Below are positions 24,753 through 34,200 of a stretch of DNA of 64,000 nucleotides, in pieces; position 1 is the first letter of the stretch; each line of letters opens with the position of its first letter. Origin of the DNA: Methylocaldum szegediense. Lineage in GTDB: Bacteria > Pseudomonadota > Gammaproteobacteria > Methylococcales > Methylococcaceae. The stretch is from assembly GCF_949769195.1 (NCBI RefSeq), contig NZ_OX458333.1, positions 434,001-498,000 on the forward strand. Direction: 5' to 3'. The notes beneath the pieces are model-generated. The model was not told the DNA's origin. It made no database searches and saw nothing but the letters and a program-made list of their open reading frames with translations. The translations under genes were made by a program, and so were the position numbers.

Positions 24753-25685
24753 ATGAGCCGTCGCAGCGATTTGTACTCCATTAACGGGGTTTTGCTGTTG
24801 GACAAAACCGCAGGTATGACGTCGAATGCGGCGCTGCAAAAGGTCAAACGGCTTTTGAAGGCCCGAAAAGCCGGTCATACCGGCAGCCTGGATCCGCTCG
24901 CCAGTGGTTTGCTCCCGATTTGTCTTGGTGAAGCAACGAAATTATCAGGATTCCTCCTGAATACGGACAAACGCTATAGGGTCCGGGTGCGGCTGGGAGT
25001 AACGACGCTTACCGGTGATTCCGAGGGCGAGATTGTCGAGACTTGCCCGGTTCCGCCTTTGGACGAGAGGGTGATCGAACAGGCGCTCACGCGTTTTCGC
25101 GGTGAGATTCTTCAGATTCCGCCTATGTATTCAGCGCTGAAGCACCAAGGTCGACGCCTGTATGATTTGGCTCGTCAGGGAATCGAAGTGGAGCGAGAAG
25201 CCCGTCGTGTGACCATTTCTGAGCTGAAGCTTGTGAACTTCGATTCGACGAGTCTGGACCTGGACGTTGCATGCTCAAAAGGTACTTATATTCGCACCCT
25301 TGCCGAGGATATTGGTAAATCGCTCGGCTGCGGTGGCCATGTCGAGGTGCTGAGACGTACTGGTGTGGGCGGTTTATCGGTTGCCGACGCTTATACGCTG
25401 TCCTACATGGAATCACTGAACGCCGACGAATTGTTGAAATTGGTTCTGCCGATGGATCGTATCGTCGTCGATTTGCCAGCGGTGAGGTTAAGCGAGGAAC
25501 TGGGCTTTTATGTACGGAGGGGACAAGCGGTTCTGGTTCCGAATGCCCCGCTTCAAGGATGGGTCAGATTATATGCAAAACCGTCCGTGTTCATGGGAGT
25601 GGGCGAGATTCTTGACGACGGAAGGGTAGCCCCTCGTCGTTTGGTCAAGGTGGCTCGGGACGCGTCTCGGGAGTTGATTCATTAG
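24753..25685 (+). CDS. truB: tRNA pseudouridine(55) synthase
   Basis: 310 residues from ATG 24753, chosen for the AGGAGA 4 nt upstream over a GTG at 24738 that overlaps rbfA. Catalytic Asp is in HTGSLDPLASGLLPICLGEATK; RYRVRVRLGVTTLTGDSEGE and GTYIRTLAEDIGKSLG are also present. The C-terminal PUA-like domain is kept. It makes pseudouridine 55 in the T-loop of tRNAs. Confidence 0.97.
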   Translation: MSRRSDLYSINGVLLLDKTAGMTSNAALQKVKRLLKARKAGHTGSLDPLASGLLPICLGEATKLSGFLLNTDKRYRVRVRLGVTTLTGDSEGEIVETCPVPPLDERVIEQALTRFRGEILQIPPMYSALKHQGRRLYDLARQGIEVEREARRVTISELKLVNFDSTSLDLDVACSKGTYIRTLAEDIGKSLGCGGHVEVLRRTGVGGLSVADAYTLSYMESLNADELLKLVLPMDRIVVDLPAVRLSEELGFYVRRGQAVLVPNAPLQGWVRLYAKPSVFMGVGEILDDGRVAPRRLVKVARDASRELIH

Positions 25686-25730
25686 GAGATTTTGGGAACG
25701 TGCCTCGTGTCAAGACCGGTGGCTTTGTGA

Positions 25731-25760
25731 TTGAAACGCATACAGGGCTACCGTTACAAT
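25731..25760 (+). promoter_or_regulatory. Candidate rpsO promoter
   Basis: TTGAAA (25731-25736), 18-nt spacer, TACAAT (25755-25760); transcription would start about 35 nt before the rpsO start. It would let rpsO-pnp be expressed apart from the upstream operon. Confidence 0.6.
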
Positions 25761-25799
25761 TGCGTGTTTGTTGAGTTAAACGTATTTAGGAGACAAGAA

Positions 25800-26069
25800 G
25801 TGGCTTTTGAAGCAGCAGATAAGCGCGCTGTTATGCAGGAGTATCAGCGTGGGCCGAATGATACCGGTTCACCGGAAGTTCAAGTGGCACTCCTCACTGC
25901 TCGAATCAATCACCTCACCCCTCACTTCATCAAGCACAAGAAAGATCACCATTCACGCCGTGGCTTGTTGCGCTTGGTCAACCGACGCCGTAAGTTGTTG
26001 GATTATTTGAAAAAGAAGGATTCCGAGCGCTATCGGGCCTTGATCGAGCGATTGGGGTTGCGTAAATAG
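25800..26069 (+). CDS. rpsO: 30S ribosomal protein S15
   Basis: 89 residues from GTG 25800, with AGGAGA about 6 nt upstream; this gives the standard start (V/M)[11 protein letters not shown]. Signatures: [37 protein letters not shown] and [22 protein letters not shown]. Longer frames reach upstream but overrun the promoter. S15 is a primary 16S rRNA binder. Only 25 nt separate it from pnp, with no terminator between. Confidence 0.98.
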   Translation: MAFEAADKRAVMQEYQRGPNDTGSPEVQVALLTARINHLTPHFIKHKKDHHSRRGLLRLVNRRRKLLDYLKKKDSERYRALIERLGLRK

Positions 26070-26094
26070 TTGTCCACCCGGTGCAGGTAGTAAT

Positions 26095-28170
26095 GTGAAT
26101 CCGATTCGGAAACAGTTTAAGTACGGCGAATATCTGGTTACCTTTGAAACCGGAGAAATTGCACGACAAACGGACGCCGCCGTATTGGTGGATATGGCAG
26201 GAACGGTGGTCCTGGTCACTGTGGTGGGCGAGAAAGAGGCGTCGCCTGAGACAGACTTCTTCCCATTGACCGTAAATTATCAGGAAAAGGCCTATGCGGC
26301 AGGCCGCATTCCCGGCGGATTTTTCAAGCGTGAAGGTCGGCCGAGCGAGAAGGAAACCCTAACCGCACGATTGATCGACCGGCCAATTCGCCCGCTTTTT
26401 CCGGAGGGATTCACCAACGAGGTTCAGGTCGTCGCCACAGTTCTTTCCTTGAATCCGGAAGTTGATCCAGACATTCCTTCCATGTTGGGCGCTTCCGCAG
26501 CCCTGGTACTTTCCGGCATGCCTTTCCGGGGACCGATTGGCGCGGCGCGCGTCGGCCACATCGATGGCCAACTCGTCCTCAGTCCTCCCGCCTCCGCTCT
26601 CAAGAAGTCCAAGCTTGATCTGGTGGTCGCCGGTACGGAGAAGGCGGTTCTGATGGTCGAATCCGAAGCTGCCATGCTTTCGGAAGACGTCATGCTCGAT
26701 GCCGTGTTGTTCGGCCACGAACACATGCAGGTAGCCATCAAGGCGATCCATGAGCTGGCCGAGATCGTGGGCGTAACGCCTTGGAACTGGGAGCCGCCGG
26801 TTGCCAACGAGGTTGTGTATCAGGCCGTGAAGGATTGGGCATCGGACCAACTCGGTGAGGCTTATCAAATCGCGGAAAAGCTGACTCGCCAGCAGAGGCT
26901 GAAGGAAATTCGGAAGGCCACCGTCGAGGCTCTGACGGAAGACGGGAAATACACCGAAAGTGCGGTTCGAAGCGCTTTGGAGAAACTGGAATCCGATATC
27001 GTGCGCTGGCGGATTCTGAATGAATCCAAACGTATCGACGGACGGGATTTGACGACTATACGGCCGATTCATATACGTACGGGCGTGTTGCCGCGCACAC
27101 ATGGTTCCGCATTGTTCACCCGGGGCGAAACTCAGGCTTTGGTGGTCGCCACTCTGGGTACCGGACGCGATGCGCAATTGATCGATGCAATCGAAGGAGA
27201 ATATAAGGAATCCTTCATGCTGCATTATAATTTCCCGCCTTTTTGCGTGGGAGAGATCGGCCCAATCGGCGCTCCTAAGCGACGCGAAATCGGGCATGGG
27301 AGATTAGCGAAGCGCGGCGTGCAGGCGGTGATGCCGAGCCCTGAGGAGTTTCCGTACGTCATTCGAGTGGTCTCGGAGATTACCGAATCCAATGGATCGA
27401 GTTCCATGGCGTCGGTTTGCGGAACCAGCCTGGCTCTGATGGATGCGGGCGTACCAACCAAGGCACCGGTAGCCGGAATCGCGATGGGGTTAATCAAGGA
27501 GGGTGATCGTTTCGCAGTGCTTTCGGACATTATGGGTGACGAGGACCACCTGGGCGATATGGACTTCAAAGTTGCCGGTTCCAGAGATGGCATAACCGCG
27601 CTGCAAATGGATATCAAAATCGACGGGATCACCCCGGAGATCATGCGGCAGGCACTCGCGCAGGCTAAAGAGGGACGTCTCCATATTCTCGAGAAGATGG
27701 CTGAAGTATTGCCGACACCGCGCAAGGAGATGTCGGATTACGCTCCGCGCATCATGAGCTTTACCATCGACCCGAGTAAGATTCGCGATGTCATCGGCAA
27801 AGGTGGGGCAACGATTCGCGCCATCACCGAGGAAACGGGCGCGAGTATCGACATCAGCGACGACGGTGTCGTCAGGGTGGCGTCGGTTGACAAGGAAGCC
27901 GGAATGGAAGCACGCCGTCGCATCGAGGCGATCACGGCGGAAGTCGAAGTCGGAAAAGTGTACGAAGGGCGCGTCGCACGGCTGATGGATTTTGGTGCAT
28001 TCGTGACGATTCTCCCGGGTAAGGACGGCTTAGTCCACATCTCCCAGATTTCGGACGAGCGCGTAGAGAAGGTCAGCGATAAGCTGGCCGAAGGCGATGT
28101 CGTCAAGGTCAAGGTCCTCGAAATCGACCGTCAAGGACGAGTTCGTCTCAGCATGAAGGCCGTCGATTGA
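26095..28170 (+). CDS. pnp: Polyribonucleotide nucleotidyltransferase (PNPase)
   Basis: 691 residues, starting with GTG. Two RNase-PH-type cores ([20 protein letters not shown] and [22 protein letters not shown]), a helical linker, then KH ([19 protein letters not shown], near 562) and S1 ([18 protein letters not shown], near 619) domains. It is the 3'-5' phosphorolytic exonuclease of the RNA degradosome. Last gene of the cluster; converges on epmB. Confidence 0.98.
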   Translation: MNPIRKQFKYGEYLVTFETGEIARQTDAAVLVDMAGTVVLVTVVGEKEASPETDFFPLTVNYQEKAYAAGRIPGGFFKREGRPSEKETLTARLIDRPIRPLFPEGFTNEVQVVATVLSLNPEVDPDIPSMLGASAALVLSGMPFRGPIGAARVGHIDGQLVLSPPASALKKSKLDLVVAGTEKAVLMVESEAAMLSEDVMLDAVLFGHEHMQVAIKAIHELAEIVGVTPWNWEPPVANEVVYQAVKDWASDQLGEAYQIAEKLTRQQRLKEIRKATVEALTEDGKYTESAVRSALEKLESDIVRWRILNESKRIDGRDLTTIRPIHIRTGVLPRTHGSALFTRGETQALVVATLGTGRDAQLIDAIEGEYKESFMLHYNFPPFCVGEIGPIGAPKRREIGHGRLAKRGVQAVMPSPEEFPYVIRVVSEITESNGSSSMASVCGTSLALMDAGVPTKAPVAGIAMGLIKEGDRFAVLSDIMGDEDHLGDMDFKVAGSRDGITALQMDIKIDGITPEIMRQALAQAKEGRLHILEKMAEVLPTPRKEMSDYAPRIMSFTIDPSKIRDVIGKGGATIRAITEETGASIDISDDGVVRVASVDKEAGMEARRRIEAITAEVEVGKVYEGRVARLMDFGAFVTILPGKDGLVHISQISDERVEKVSDKLAEGDVVKVKVLEIDRQGRVRLSMKAVD

Positions 28171-28241
28171 GCCACATCCGATCGATCCGGCGGGGTTCCG
28201 GCTCCGCTGGTGGCTGTTCCAGAAGGTTCACACATCTGATT

Positions 28242-29222
28242 CTATCCGACCGGCGTTTTGTACGGTCGGCCCGCCTCCTCCCGAACGAGTTTGGGAAGCA
28301 AATAACCGGGCAACGTTTCTCTCATCGCTTGGTAAATCGCCAACGCTTTGTCGGTGGTTAGATCGAAGTGCTGGGTTCCCCGCGCCTTGTCTAGTAGGTG
28401 TAGGTAATAGGGTATTACGCCATTTTCGAAGAGCGTTTCGCTCAAACGAATAAGGATTTCGGCATCATCGTTCACGCCTTTCAATAATACGGTCTGATTG
28501 AGTAGGCAAATGCGCGCTTTTTGAAAGGCGGCCAGCGCCTCGCTGACGTCGCGGTCGAACTCGTTCGCGTGATTGGCATGAATGACGACAACGCTTTTCA
28601 GGCGTGTTTCCGTCAGCGCGGCTATGAGCTCTGCCGTAACGCGGCTTGGTAGAACAATGGGAAGGCGGGTATGAATCCGAAGTCGTCGGATATGCGGTAT
28701 CGCTCCGATTTGTTCGATCAGCCGGGCTAAACGCTCATCGCTCAGGACCAAGGGGTCACCTCCGCTAAGAATTACCTCACGGATGCTTCGGTCGGCGCGA
28801 ATGGCATCGAGTGCGTCCTGTTCCTGTCGTTTGCTGATCATATTGGCGTCATAGGGAAAGTTTCGCCTAAAGCAATAACGGCAGTGAATGGCGCAGGCAC
28901 CGGTAGTGATTAGCAGAACCCGTCCCCGATATTTCTGCAGGACGCCCGGTGCGGTCACGGCATCTAAGTCTCCTACTGGATCGCTCGCGTAGTTCGGATG
29001 GTCGATCAGTTCCCGGGCGTCGGGCAGCACCTGGAGCAGGAGCGGATCGCGAGGATTCCGTTTGCTCATACGTCGGGCGTAGCTTGGCGTCACGCGAAAC
29101 GAGAAGCGTTCGGTTACCGCCTGGAATTCCGGTCGATGGATTTCATCCAATTCCAAGAAATCCAGGAGATCGCTGAGCCTGGTAAAGGATTCGGCCAGCT
29201 CGGCCTGCCAGGTGGTGTTCAT
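28242..29222 (-). CDS. epmB: EF-P beta-lysylation protein EpmB (lysine 2,3-aminomutase-like)
   Basis: 326 residues. Radical-SAM cluster motif CAIHCRYCFRRNFPY near residue 110 and the PLP-lysine region typical of the aminomutase family are present; IREVILSGGDPLVLSDERL is also seen. EpmB converts (S)-alpha-lysine to (R)-beta-lysine for attachment to EF-P by EpmA. It is divergent from efp, sharing an 81-nt promoter region; epmA follows efp. The three together make a self-contained EF-P modification locus. Confidence 0.95.
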   Translation of the reverse strand: MNTTWQAELAESFTRLSDLLDFLELDEIHRPEFQAVTERFSFRVTPSYARRMSKRNPRDPLLLQVLPDARELIDHPNYASDPVGDLDAVTAPGVLQKYRGRVLLITTGACAIHCRYCFRRNFPYDANMISKRQEQDALDAIRADRSIREVILSGGDPLVLSDERLARLIEQIGAIPHIRRLRIHTRLPIVLPSRVTAELIAALTETRLKSVVVIHANHANEFDRDVSEALAAFQKARICLLNQTVLLKGVNDDAEILIRLSETLFENGVIPYYLHLLDKARGTQHFDLTTDKALAIYQAMRETLPGYLLPKLVREEAGRPYKTPVG

Positions 29223-29233
29223 AGAGAGTTGGG

Positions 29234-29283
29234 TTTCTTAGGGCAAAGCCGTACATTATAATGCGGCGTATTTTTTGAGTTAA
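29234..29283. promoter_or_regulatory. Divergent epmB/efp promoter with a shared palindromic -10
   Basis: ATTATAAT at 29255-29262 is its own reverse complement and supplies a perfect TATAAT on both strands. On the minus strand TTAACT lies 17 nt upstream (-35 for epmB, 4 of 6 matches). On the plus strand TTTCTT lies 17 nt upstream (weak -35 for efp). Confidence 0.65.
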
Positions 29284-29303
29284 CCGAAGCGAACGAGGAG
29301 AGA

Positions 29304-29870
29304 ATGGCGACATTCAGCACCAATGAATTCAGGGGCGGATTGAAAGTGATGGTCGACGGTGATCCGTGTTCGATCATCGAAAATGAATTCGTGAAGCCTG
29401 GCAAGGGACAGGCCTTTAATCGCGTCAAACTTCGCAACCTCAAGACAGGCCGGGTCATCGAGCGTACCTTCAAATCTGGCGAGACACTGGAAGGAGCGGA
29501 CGTCATCGATACGGAAATGCAATATCTTTACAACGACGGCCAACAATGGCACTTCATGGTTCCGGACACTTTCGAACAGTATGCTGCCGATGCCGATGCG
29601 GTGGGTGACGCCAAGAAATGGCTTAAAGAACAGGATATCTGCACCGTTACCTTGTACAACGGTGTTCCTATTTCCGTCACGCCGCCGAATTTCGTGGAGT
29701 TGACCATCGTCGAAACCGATCCAGGTGTGCGCGGGGACACATCCGGCGGCGGCGGGAAACCCGCCACTCTGGACACTGGAGCGGTCGTTAGAGTACCTCT
29801 GTTTGTACAGACCGGAGAGGTGATCAAAGTCGACACTCGAACCGGCGAGTACGTATCGCGAGTCAAATAG
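29304..29870 (+). CDS. efp: Elongation factor P
   Basis: 188 residues, standard length. Three beta-barrel domains; the tip of domain I reads [19 protein letters not shown] with Lys34 at the beta-lysylation site. The C-terminus ends [10 protein letters not shown] as in other EF-Ps. It relieves ribosome stalling at polyproline stretches. GAGGAG precedes the ATG. Both modifying enzymes EpmA and EpmB are adjacent. Confidence 0.98.
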   Translation: MATFSTNEFRGGLKVMVDGDPCSIIENEFVKPGKGQAFNRVKLRNLKTGRVIERTFKSGETLEGADVIDTEMQYLYNDGQQWHFMVPDTFEQYAADADAVGDAKKWLKEQDICTVTLYNGVPISVTPPNFVELTIVETDPGVRGDTSGGGGKPATLDTGAVVRVPLFVQTGEVIKVDTRTGEYVSRVK

Positions 29871-29890
29871 GTATCTTTCTAGTAGTCTCC

Positions 29891-29915
29891 ACGGCGGACC
29901 CGAACCGTCCGCCGT
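29891..29915 (+). terminator. 9-bp hairpin between efp and epmA
   Basis: A perfect stem (29891-29899 with 29907-29915) with a 7-nt loop, 20 nt after efp. No T-tract; it may lower read-through into epmA so that EF-P is made in excess over its ligase. Confidence 0.45.
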
Positions 29916-29949
29916 ATCCGCCGATTCCAAACCAAGCTAACACCTGACG

Positions 29950-30933
29950 ATGGCGGAATGGCGTCCGAGTTGCTCCCTGGCCGCGCTCCGAAAGCGGGCG
30001 GAGTTGCTCGACCGAATTCGACGCTTTTTTGCGGCGAGGAATGTTCTGGAGGTCGAGACGCCACTGCTTTGCCGAGCGGGCGTTACCGACCCGAATCTCC
30101 GTTCTTTTACGACTCTTTTGCATCGACCCGGCTCTACCGAGGGTCAGCAGCTTTATCTGCAAACCTCCCCGGAATTCGCAATGAAGCGTCTGTTGGCGGC
30201 GGGCAGCGGTTCGATCTACCAGATTTGCAAAGCGTTTCGGAATGAGGAGTCGGGACGCTACCACAACCCGGAATTCACCCTTTTAGAGTGGTACAGGGTA
30301 GGCTTCAATCTCGCGCAATTGATCGACGAAATCGATACATTGCTGCGCGAGATTTGCGCCGAAGAGCTGAGGCTGGAATCGTCCGAGCGCCATAGCTACC
30401 GGGAGCTTTTTTACGAGCATGTCGGTGCCGATCCCCTGTTGGCTTCGTTCAAGCAGCTAGCCGAGTGCTCGAAGCTCCGGGGGCTACCTGAAGCTGAAGC
30501 GTTGTGCGGTAACGATCGCGCACTTTGGCTCGACTTACTTTTTAGCCATCTGGTGCAGCCCCACCTCGGGCGAGGACGGATCACATTCGTCTACGATTTC
30601 CCAGCATGTCTTCCTTCTCTTGCTCGAAAAAAGCCAAACGATCCTCTCGTGGTCGAACGGGTCGAGGTATTTCTCGAAGGACTGGAACTGGGCAACGGGT
30701 TTCACGAGCTGACCGATGCGGTCGAACAGGAAGAACGCTTCGACCGCGACCTCGCAGTTCGCAGAGCGGGCGGTTTGCCTGTGCCGCCGAAGGACCAACG
30801 TCTTCTTGGGGCACTTATGAACGGGCTACCCGATTGTTCTGGGATGGCTCTGGGGCTCGATCGCCTGCTGATGATCGTGATGCAGGCAGACTCGATCAAT
30901 GATGTTCTAGCGTTTCCGATGGAGCGAGCCTGA
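29950..30933 (+). CDS. epmA: EF-P-(R)-beta-lysine ligase EpmA (PoxA/GenX)
   Basis: 327 residues: a LysRS-like catalytic domain without the anticodon-binding domain. Class II motifs: VLEVETPLL (motif 1), FRNEESGRYHNPEFTLLEWYR (motif 2, split here by family convention) and GMALGLDRLLMIV (motif 3). It attaches beta-lysine to Lys34 of EF-P. An alternative start exists but this ATG gives the usual length. Confidence 0.96.
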   Translation: MAEWRPSCSLAALRKRAELLDRIRRFFAARNVLEVETPLLCRAGVTDPNLRSFTTLLHRPGSTEGQQLYLQTSPEFAMKRLLAAGSGSIYQICKAFRNEESGRYHNPEFTLLEWYRVGFNLAQLIDEIDTLLREICAEELRLESSERHSYRELFYEHVGADPLLASFKQLAECSKLRGLPEAEALCGNDRALWLDLLFSHLVQPHLGRGRITFVYDFPACLPSLARKKPNDPLVVERVEVFLEGLELGNGFHELTDAVEQEERFDRDLAVRRAGGLPVPPKDQRLLGALMNGLPDCSGMALGLDRLLMIVMQADSINDVLAFPMERA

Positions 30934-30959
30934 ACCGAAAAGGGAGGTTAATCTTGATG

Positions 30960-31358
30960 TTACAGGGATGGTGAATAGGTTAACGCTTGTTCCTTTTCGT
31001 AAGCACTTTGACAGGCGATACAGCGCTCGGTTGTCGGGTTGGCTTCGAGCCGCGCCAAGGCGATGGGTTGCTCGCAATCGACACAGATGCCGAATTCTCG
31101 GCTGCCGATGCGGATGAGCGCGGATTCTATTTCGCGGATTTCCTGAATATGGCGGTCTATGGACTGCAACTCCATATCGATGACCAAGTTGGCGACCGAG
31201 GCTTCTTCGGAATCGTGAACTTCTCCGGCAATATCGGTGAAATGATGGTGGCCGGAGCGAATGACTTCTTCGCGCACCTCTCGGGTAAGTTCGGCGAGAC
31301 GTGTCTGAAGTCTATTGCGGAATGACTCGAGCTGCTCGTCGGTTAAGTGCTGAGGCAT
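30960..31358 (-). CDS. DksA/TraR-family zinc-finger protein
   Basis: 132 residues. An N-terminal helical pair, then the C4 zinc finger CVDCEQPI ... RCIACQ and a final amphipathic helix. The tip between the helices reads HDSEEASVAN, only partly matching the DxxDA motif of true DksA, so it is a DksA-related protein (TraR/YbiI-like group) rather than the canonical DksA. It probably enters the RNA polymerase secondary channel and modulates stringent or stress transcription. Located after the DUF1496-like gene. Confidence 0.85.
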   Translation of the reverse strand: MPQHLTDEQLESFRNRLQTRLAELTREVREEVIRSGHHHFTDIAGEVHDSEEASVANLVIDMELQSIDRHIQEIREIESALIRIGSREFGICVDCEQPIALARLEANPTTERCIACQSAYEKEQALTYSPSL

Positions 31359-31404
31359 AACGGTATCCTTTCTTCAGCGGTTTCACGCGGCCTTCGCGAC
31401 GGCA

Positions 31405-31650
31405 TCAGGGATTGTCCGGGTCGCACGAGCCGACTCTGATCCAAACGCCGTAATCGCAGCGCAGAAGTACGTCTCCGCTGCAGACATAGGCCCCATGGGC
31501 ATACTTCTTGTCGTTGAAGTAACAGACGGGTTCGCCCGGCACTTGTTGCTTCAGTACGAGATAGTCGTCGTCAAATTCCTCCATAATCGGCGACGTCCTC
31601 AGTTCCGGATCGGGAGCACCCACTTGAGGTTTGGAGATACGTTCGGCCAC
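31405..31650 (-). CDS. Small DUF1496-like protein
   Basis: 81 residues. The conserved core reads CYFNDKKYAHGAYVCSGD followed by LLRCDYGVWIRVGSCDPDN; four Cys may form disulfides. No signal peptide is obvious. It resembles DUF1496 proteins; function unknown. Between alr and the DksA-like gene. Confidence 0.65.
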   Translation of the reverse strand: MAERISKPQVGAPDPELRTSPIMEEFDDDYLVLKQQVPGEPVCYFNDKKYAHGAYVCSGDVLLRCDYGVWIRVGSCDPDNP

Positions 31651-31727
31651 AGTGGTTCCTGATAGTCACGTCTACGATTCGGATGGCAGCCAATTATCGG
31701 CCGAACCGTTTGATCAAAAAATACGTG

Positions 31728-32810
31728 CTATTCCCACCGTTCGACCATCTTGACTCGTGGAGTGACACCACAGAGGAGTTCATAGGGGATGGTCGATGCA
31801 TGTTGAGCGATTTCTTCGACCGGCAAGCCTTTGCCCCACAGCGTGACTTCGTCGCCGACCTGAGCATCGGGGCAATCCGTGAGATCGAGGCTGATCATGT
31901 CCATGGAAACGCGCCCGACCAAGCTTACCCGGCGTCCCCGAACCAACACCGGCGTGCCCGTTCGCGCACTGCGGGGGTAACCGTCACCATAGCCGACCGA
32001 AACGATTCCGAGGCGGGTGGGGCGTGGGCAAACCCACTCTCCGCCATAACCCACGGCATCGCCAGCTTTGAGGTCCTTCAAAGCGATAAGCCGGCTTCGA
32101 AAGGACATGACCGGCTTTAGACCCTCGTCCGGGCCGGTACGACCGGGAAACGGCGACACGCCGTAGAGTGCGATACCGGGGCGGACCCAGCCGGAACGGG
32201 TGCCATCCCAGGCCAAGACTCCCGCAGAGTTGGCGATGCTGCATTCGGTTTGAAGGTTATGGAGAGCGCTGTTGAAGCGATCCAACTGTTGTCCAGTAAA
32301 TGTATCCTGTACGACATCGGCATTGGCTAAGTGGGTCATCACCGGGATAGGCCGGCGTACCGCGGGGCAGTTCTGCAGTCTCGAATAGTTTGGTGCGAAC
32401 TGGTCCGCGAGCAGGCCGAGTCTGTGCATGCCGGTATCAAGTTTCAACCAAACAGTGACCACTTCGGCCGACGGAATTTGTTCAAGGAGTTCCGCCTGGA
32501 ATGGGGAGTGGATGACCGGCTCGAGTCCATAGCGTATATGGAACTCGAGTTCTTCACGATCGAGAAAGCCCTGCAGCACGACGATGCGCTGTGTTATGCC
32601 CGCTTCGCGCAGAGCGATGCCCTCGCCGAGTCGCGCTACCGCGAAAGCGTCCGCGTCGGCCAACACCTTGGCGATGCGAAGCAAGCCATGGCCGTAGGCA
32701 TTGGCCTTGAGCACCGCCATGATTTTCGCTTTCGGTGCGTACGCGCGGATACGGGTCAGATTATATGTAACCGCTGCCAGATCGAGTTCCGCGTAGGCTG
32801 AAAGGACCAT
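31728..32810 (-). CDS. alr: Alanine racemase
   Basis: 360 residues. PLP lysine is Lys35 in [12 protein letters not shown]; the second catalytic base is Tyr255 in [20 protein letters not shown] follows. It interconverts L- and D-alanine for peptidoglycan. Starts 2 nt after dnaB; the dnaB-alr pair is a common gammaproteobacterial arrangement. Confidence 0.97.
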   Translation of the reverse strand: MVLSAYAELDLAAVTYNLTRIRAYAPKAKIMAVLKANAYGHGLLRIAKVLADADAFAVARLGEGIALREAGITQRIVVLQGFLDREELEFHIRYGLEPVIHSPFQAELLEQIPSAEVVTVWLKLDTGMHRLGLLADQFAPNYSRLQNCPAVRRPIPVMTHLANADVVQDTFTGQQLDRFNSALHNLQTECSIANSAGVLAWDGTRSGWVRPGIALYGVSPFPGRTGPDEGLKPVMSFRSRLIALKDLKAGDAVGYGGEWVCPRPTRLGIVSVGYGDGYPRSARTGTPVLVRGRRVSLVGRVSMDMISLDLTDCPDAQVGDEVTLWGKGLPVEEIAQHASTIPYELLCGVTPRVKMVERWE

Positions 32811-32812
32811 GT

Positions 32813-34198
32813 TCAGAAGTCCTCGCCCGCGTACGGATCGGCGATGAAGTTTTCGAAACGCGTGTATTGGCCGAGAAAGGTGAGCCGTACGGTCCCGATG
32901 GGGCCGTTGCGTTGCTTGGCAACGATGATTTCGGCCGTGCCTTTGTCGGGGGAATCGGGATGGTAAACCTCGTCGCGGTAGATGAACACGATAAGGTCCG
33001 CGTCCTGCTCGATCGAGCCGGATTCGCGCAGGTCCGACGGTACCGGACGTTTATTGGGGCGCTGTTCGAGGTTACGGTTGAGCTGCGAGAGGGCGATCAC
33101 CGGAACGTTCAGTTCCTTGGCGAGTGCTTTGAGTGAGCGGGAAATTTCCGAGATTTCCGCCACCCGGTTTTCGCCGCCGGAGCATTGCATGAGCTGAAGG
33201 TAGTCCAGTACCACGAGTCCGAGTTGGCCATGCTCCCGCGCTAGACGCCGGCAGCGGGCGCGCACTTCGGTGGGTGTCAGGGCAGGGGTGTCGTCGATGA
33301 ACAGCTTGGTGTCCGCCAAGATGTTGATGGCGGAAGTCATGCGCGGCCATTCGTCATCCTCCAGCTTGCCGGTGCGCACCCGGTGCTGATCGATGCGGCC
33401 CAAGGAAGACATCATACGCATAGCGAGTTGCTCGCCCGGCATTTCCATGCTGAATACGGCCACCGGAAGCCGTTCCTTGATGGCTACGTTTTCAGCGATG
33501 TTCATGGCGAAGGTGGTTTTCCCCATGGACGGGCGGCCCGCGATGATGATGAGGTCGGAAGGTTGCAGGCCCGAGGTCAGTTCGTCGAAATCGCTGAAAC
33601 CGGTGCTGACTCCGGTAATGTGGCCTTCCTTGTGGAACAGCATTTCGATCCGGTCGATGGCGGCCGTCAGCAGAGATTTGATCGATTTGAAGCCCGCTCC
33701 GCCGCGCCGCCGCTGATCGGCGATCTGAAACACTTTTTGTTCAGCCATTTCGAGCAACAGGGTCAAATCTCGATTTTCTGGCTGAAAGGCGGAATCAGCG
33801 ATCTCGGTACCGGCGTGGATCAGCTGCCGCAAGACCGACTTCTCACGAACGATATCGGCGTAGGACGCGATATTGGCCGCGCTGGGCGTTTCCTTGGCCA
33901 TCATGGCAAGGTAGGCGAGCCCTCCCGCTTCTTCCAGCGAACCGGTTTTTTCCAAAACTTCGGAGAGGGTAACGACATCGAATGGGATCTGTTTTTCGGC
34001 GAGTTCTTTGATAGCCCGAAATATGAGCCTATGATCCCGGCGATAGAAATCTTCTTCTCCGACGCGGTCGGCGACGACATCCCAGGTCTGATTGTCGAGC
34101 ATGAGTCCGCCCAGAACGGATTGCTCGGCATGGATGGAGTATGGCGGAACGCGCAGGGCGTCCACCGTCTTGTCCGTTAAACGGGCGCGGTCAGACAT
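32813..34198 (-). CDS. dnaB: Replicative DNA helicase DnaB
   Basis: 461 residues. N-terminal primase-interacting domain ([19 protein letters not shown]), then the RecA-like core with Walker [16 protein letters not shown] near 218, [17 protein letters not shown], and the Walker B/loop [10 protein letters not shown] and [24 protein letters not shown]. It unwinds DNA at the fork. Starts 2 nt after hldE. Confidence 0.98.
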   Translation of the reverse strand: MSDRARLTDKTVDALRVPPYSIHAEQSVLGGLMLDNQTWDVVADRVGEEDFYRRDHRLIFRAIKELAEKQIPFDVVTLSEVLEKTGSLEEAGGLAYLAMMAKETPSAANIASYADIVREKSVLRQLIHAGTEIADSAFQPENRDLTLLLEMAEQKVFQIADQRRRGGAGFKSIKSLLTAAIDRIEMLFHKEGHITGVSTGFSDFDELTSGLQPSDLIIIAGRPSMGKTTFAMNIAENVAIKERLPVAVFSMEMPGEQLAMRMMSSLGRIDQHRVRTGKLEDDEWPRMTSAINILADTKLFIDDTPALTPTEVRARCRRLAREHGQLGLVVLDYLQLMQCSGGENRVAEISEISRSLKALAKELNVPVIALSQLNRNLEQRPNKRPVPSDLRESGSIEQDADLIVFIYRDEVYHPDSPDKGTAEIIVAKQRNGPIGTVRLTFLGQYTRFENFIADPYAGEDF

Positions 34199-34200
34199 GT

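Noticed and set aside
28246-28269. Inverted repeat near the end of epmB that could end pnp transcription
   Set aside because: It lies within the epmB coding sequence and has no T-tract after it on the plus strand; pnp termination there is unproven.
31683-32120. Plus-strand frames across alr as a separate gene
   Set aside because: They are antisense to alr, whose catalytic Lys and Tyr motifs make the minus strand clearly coding.
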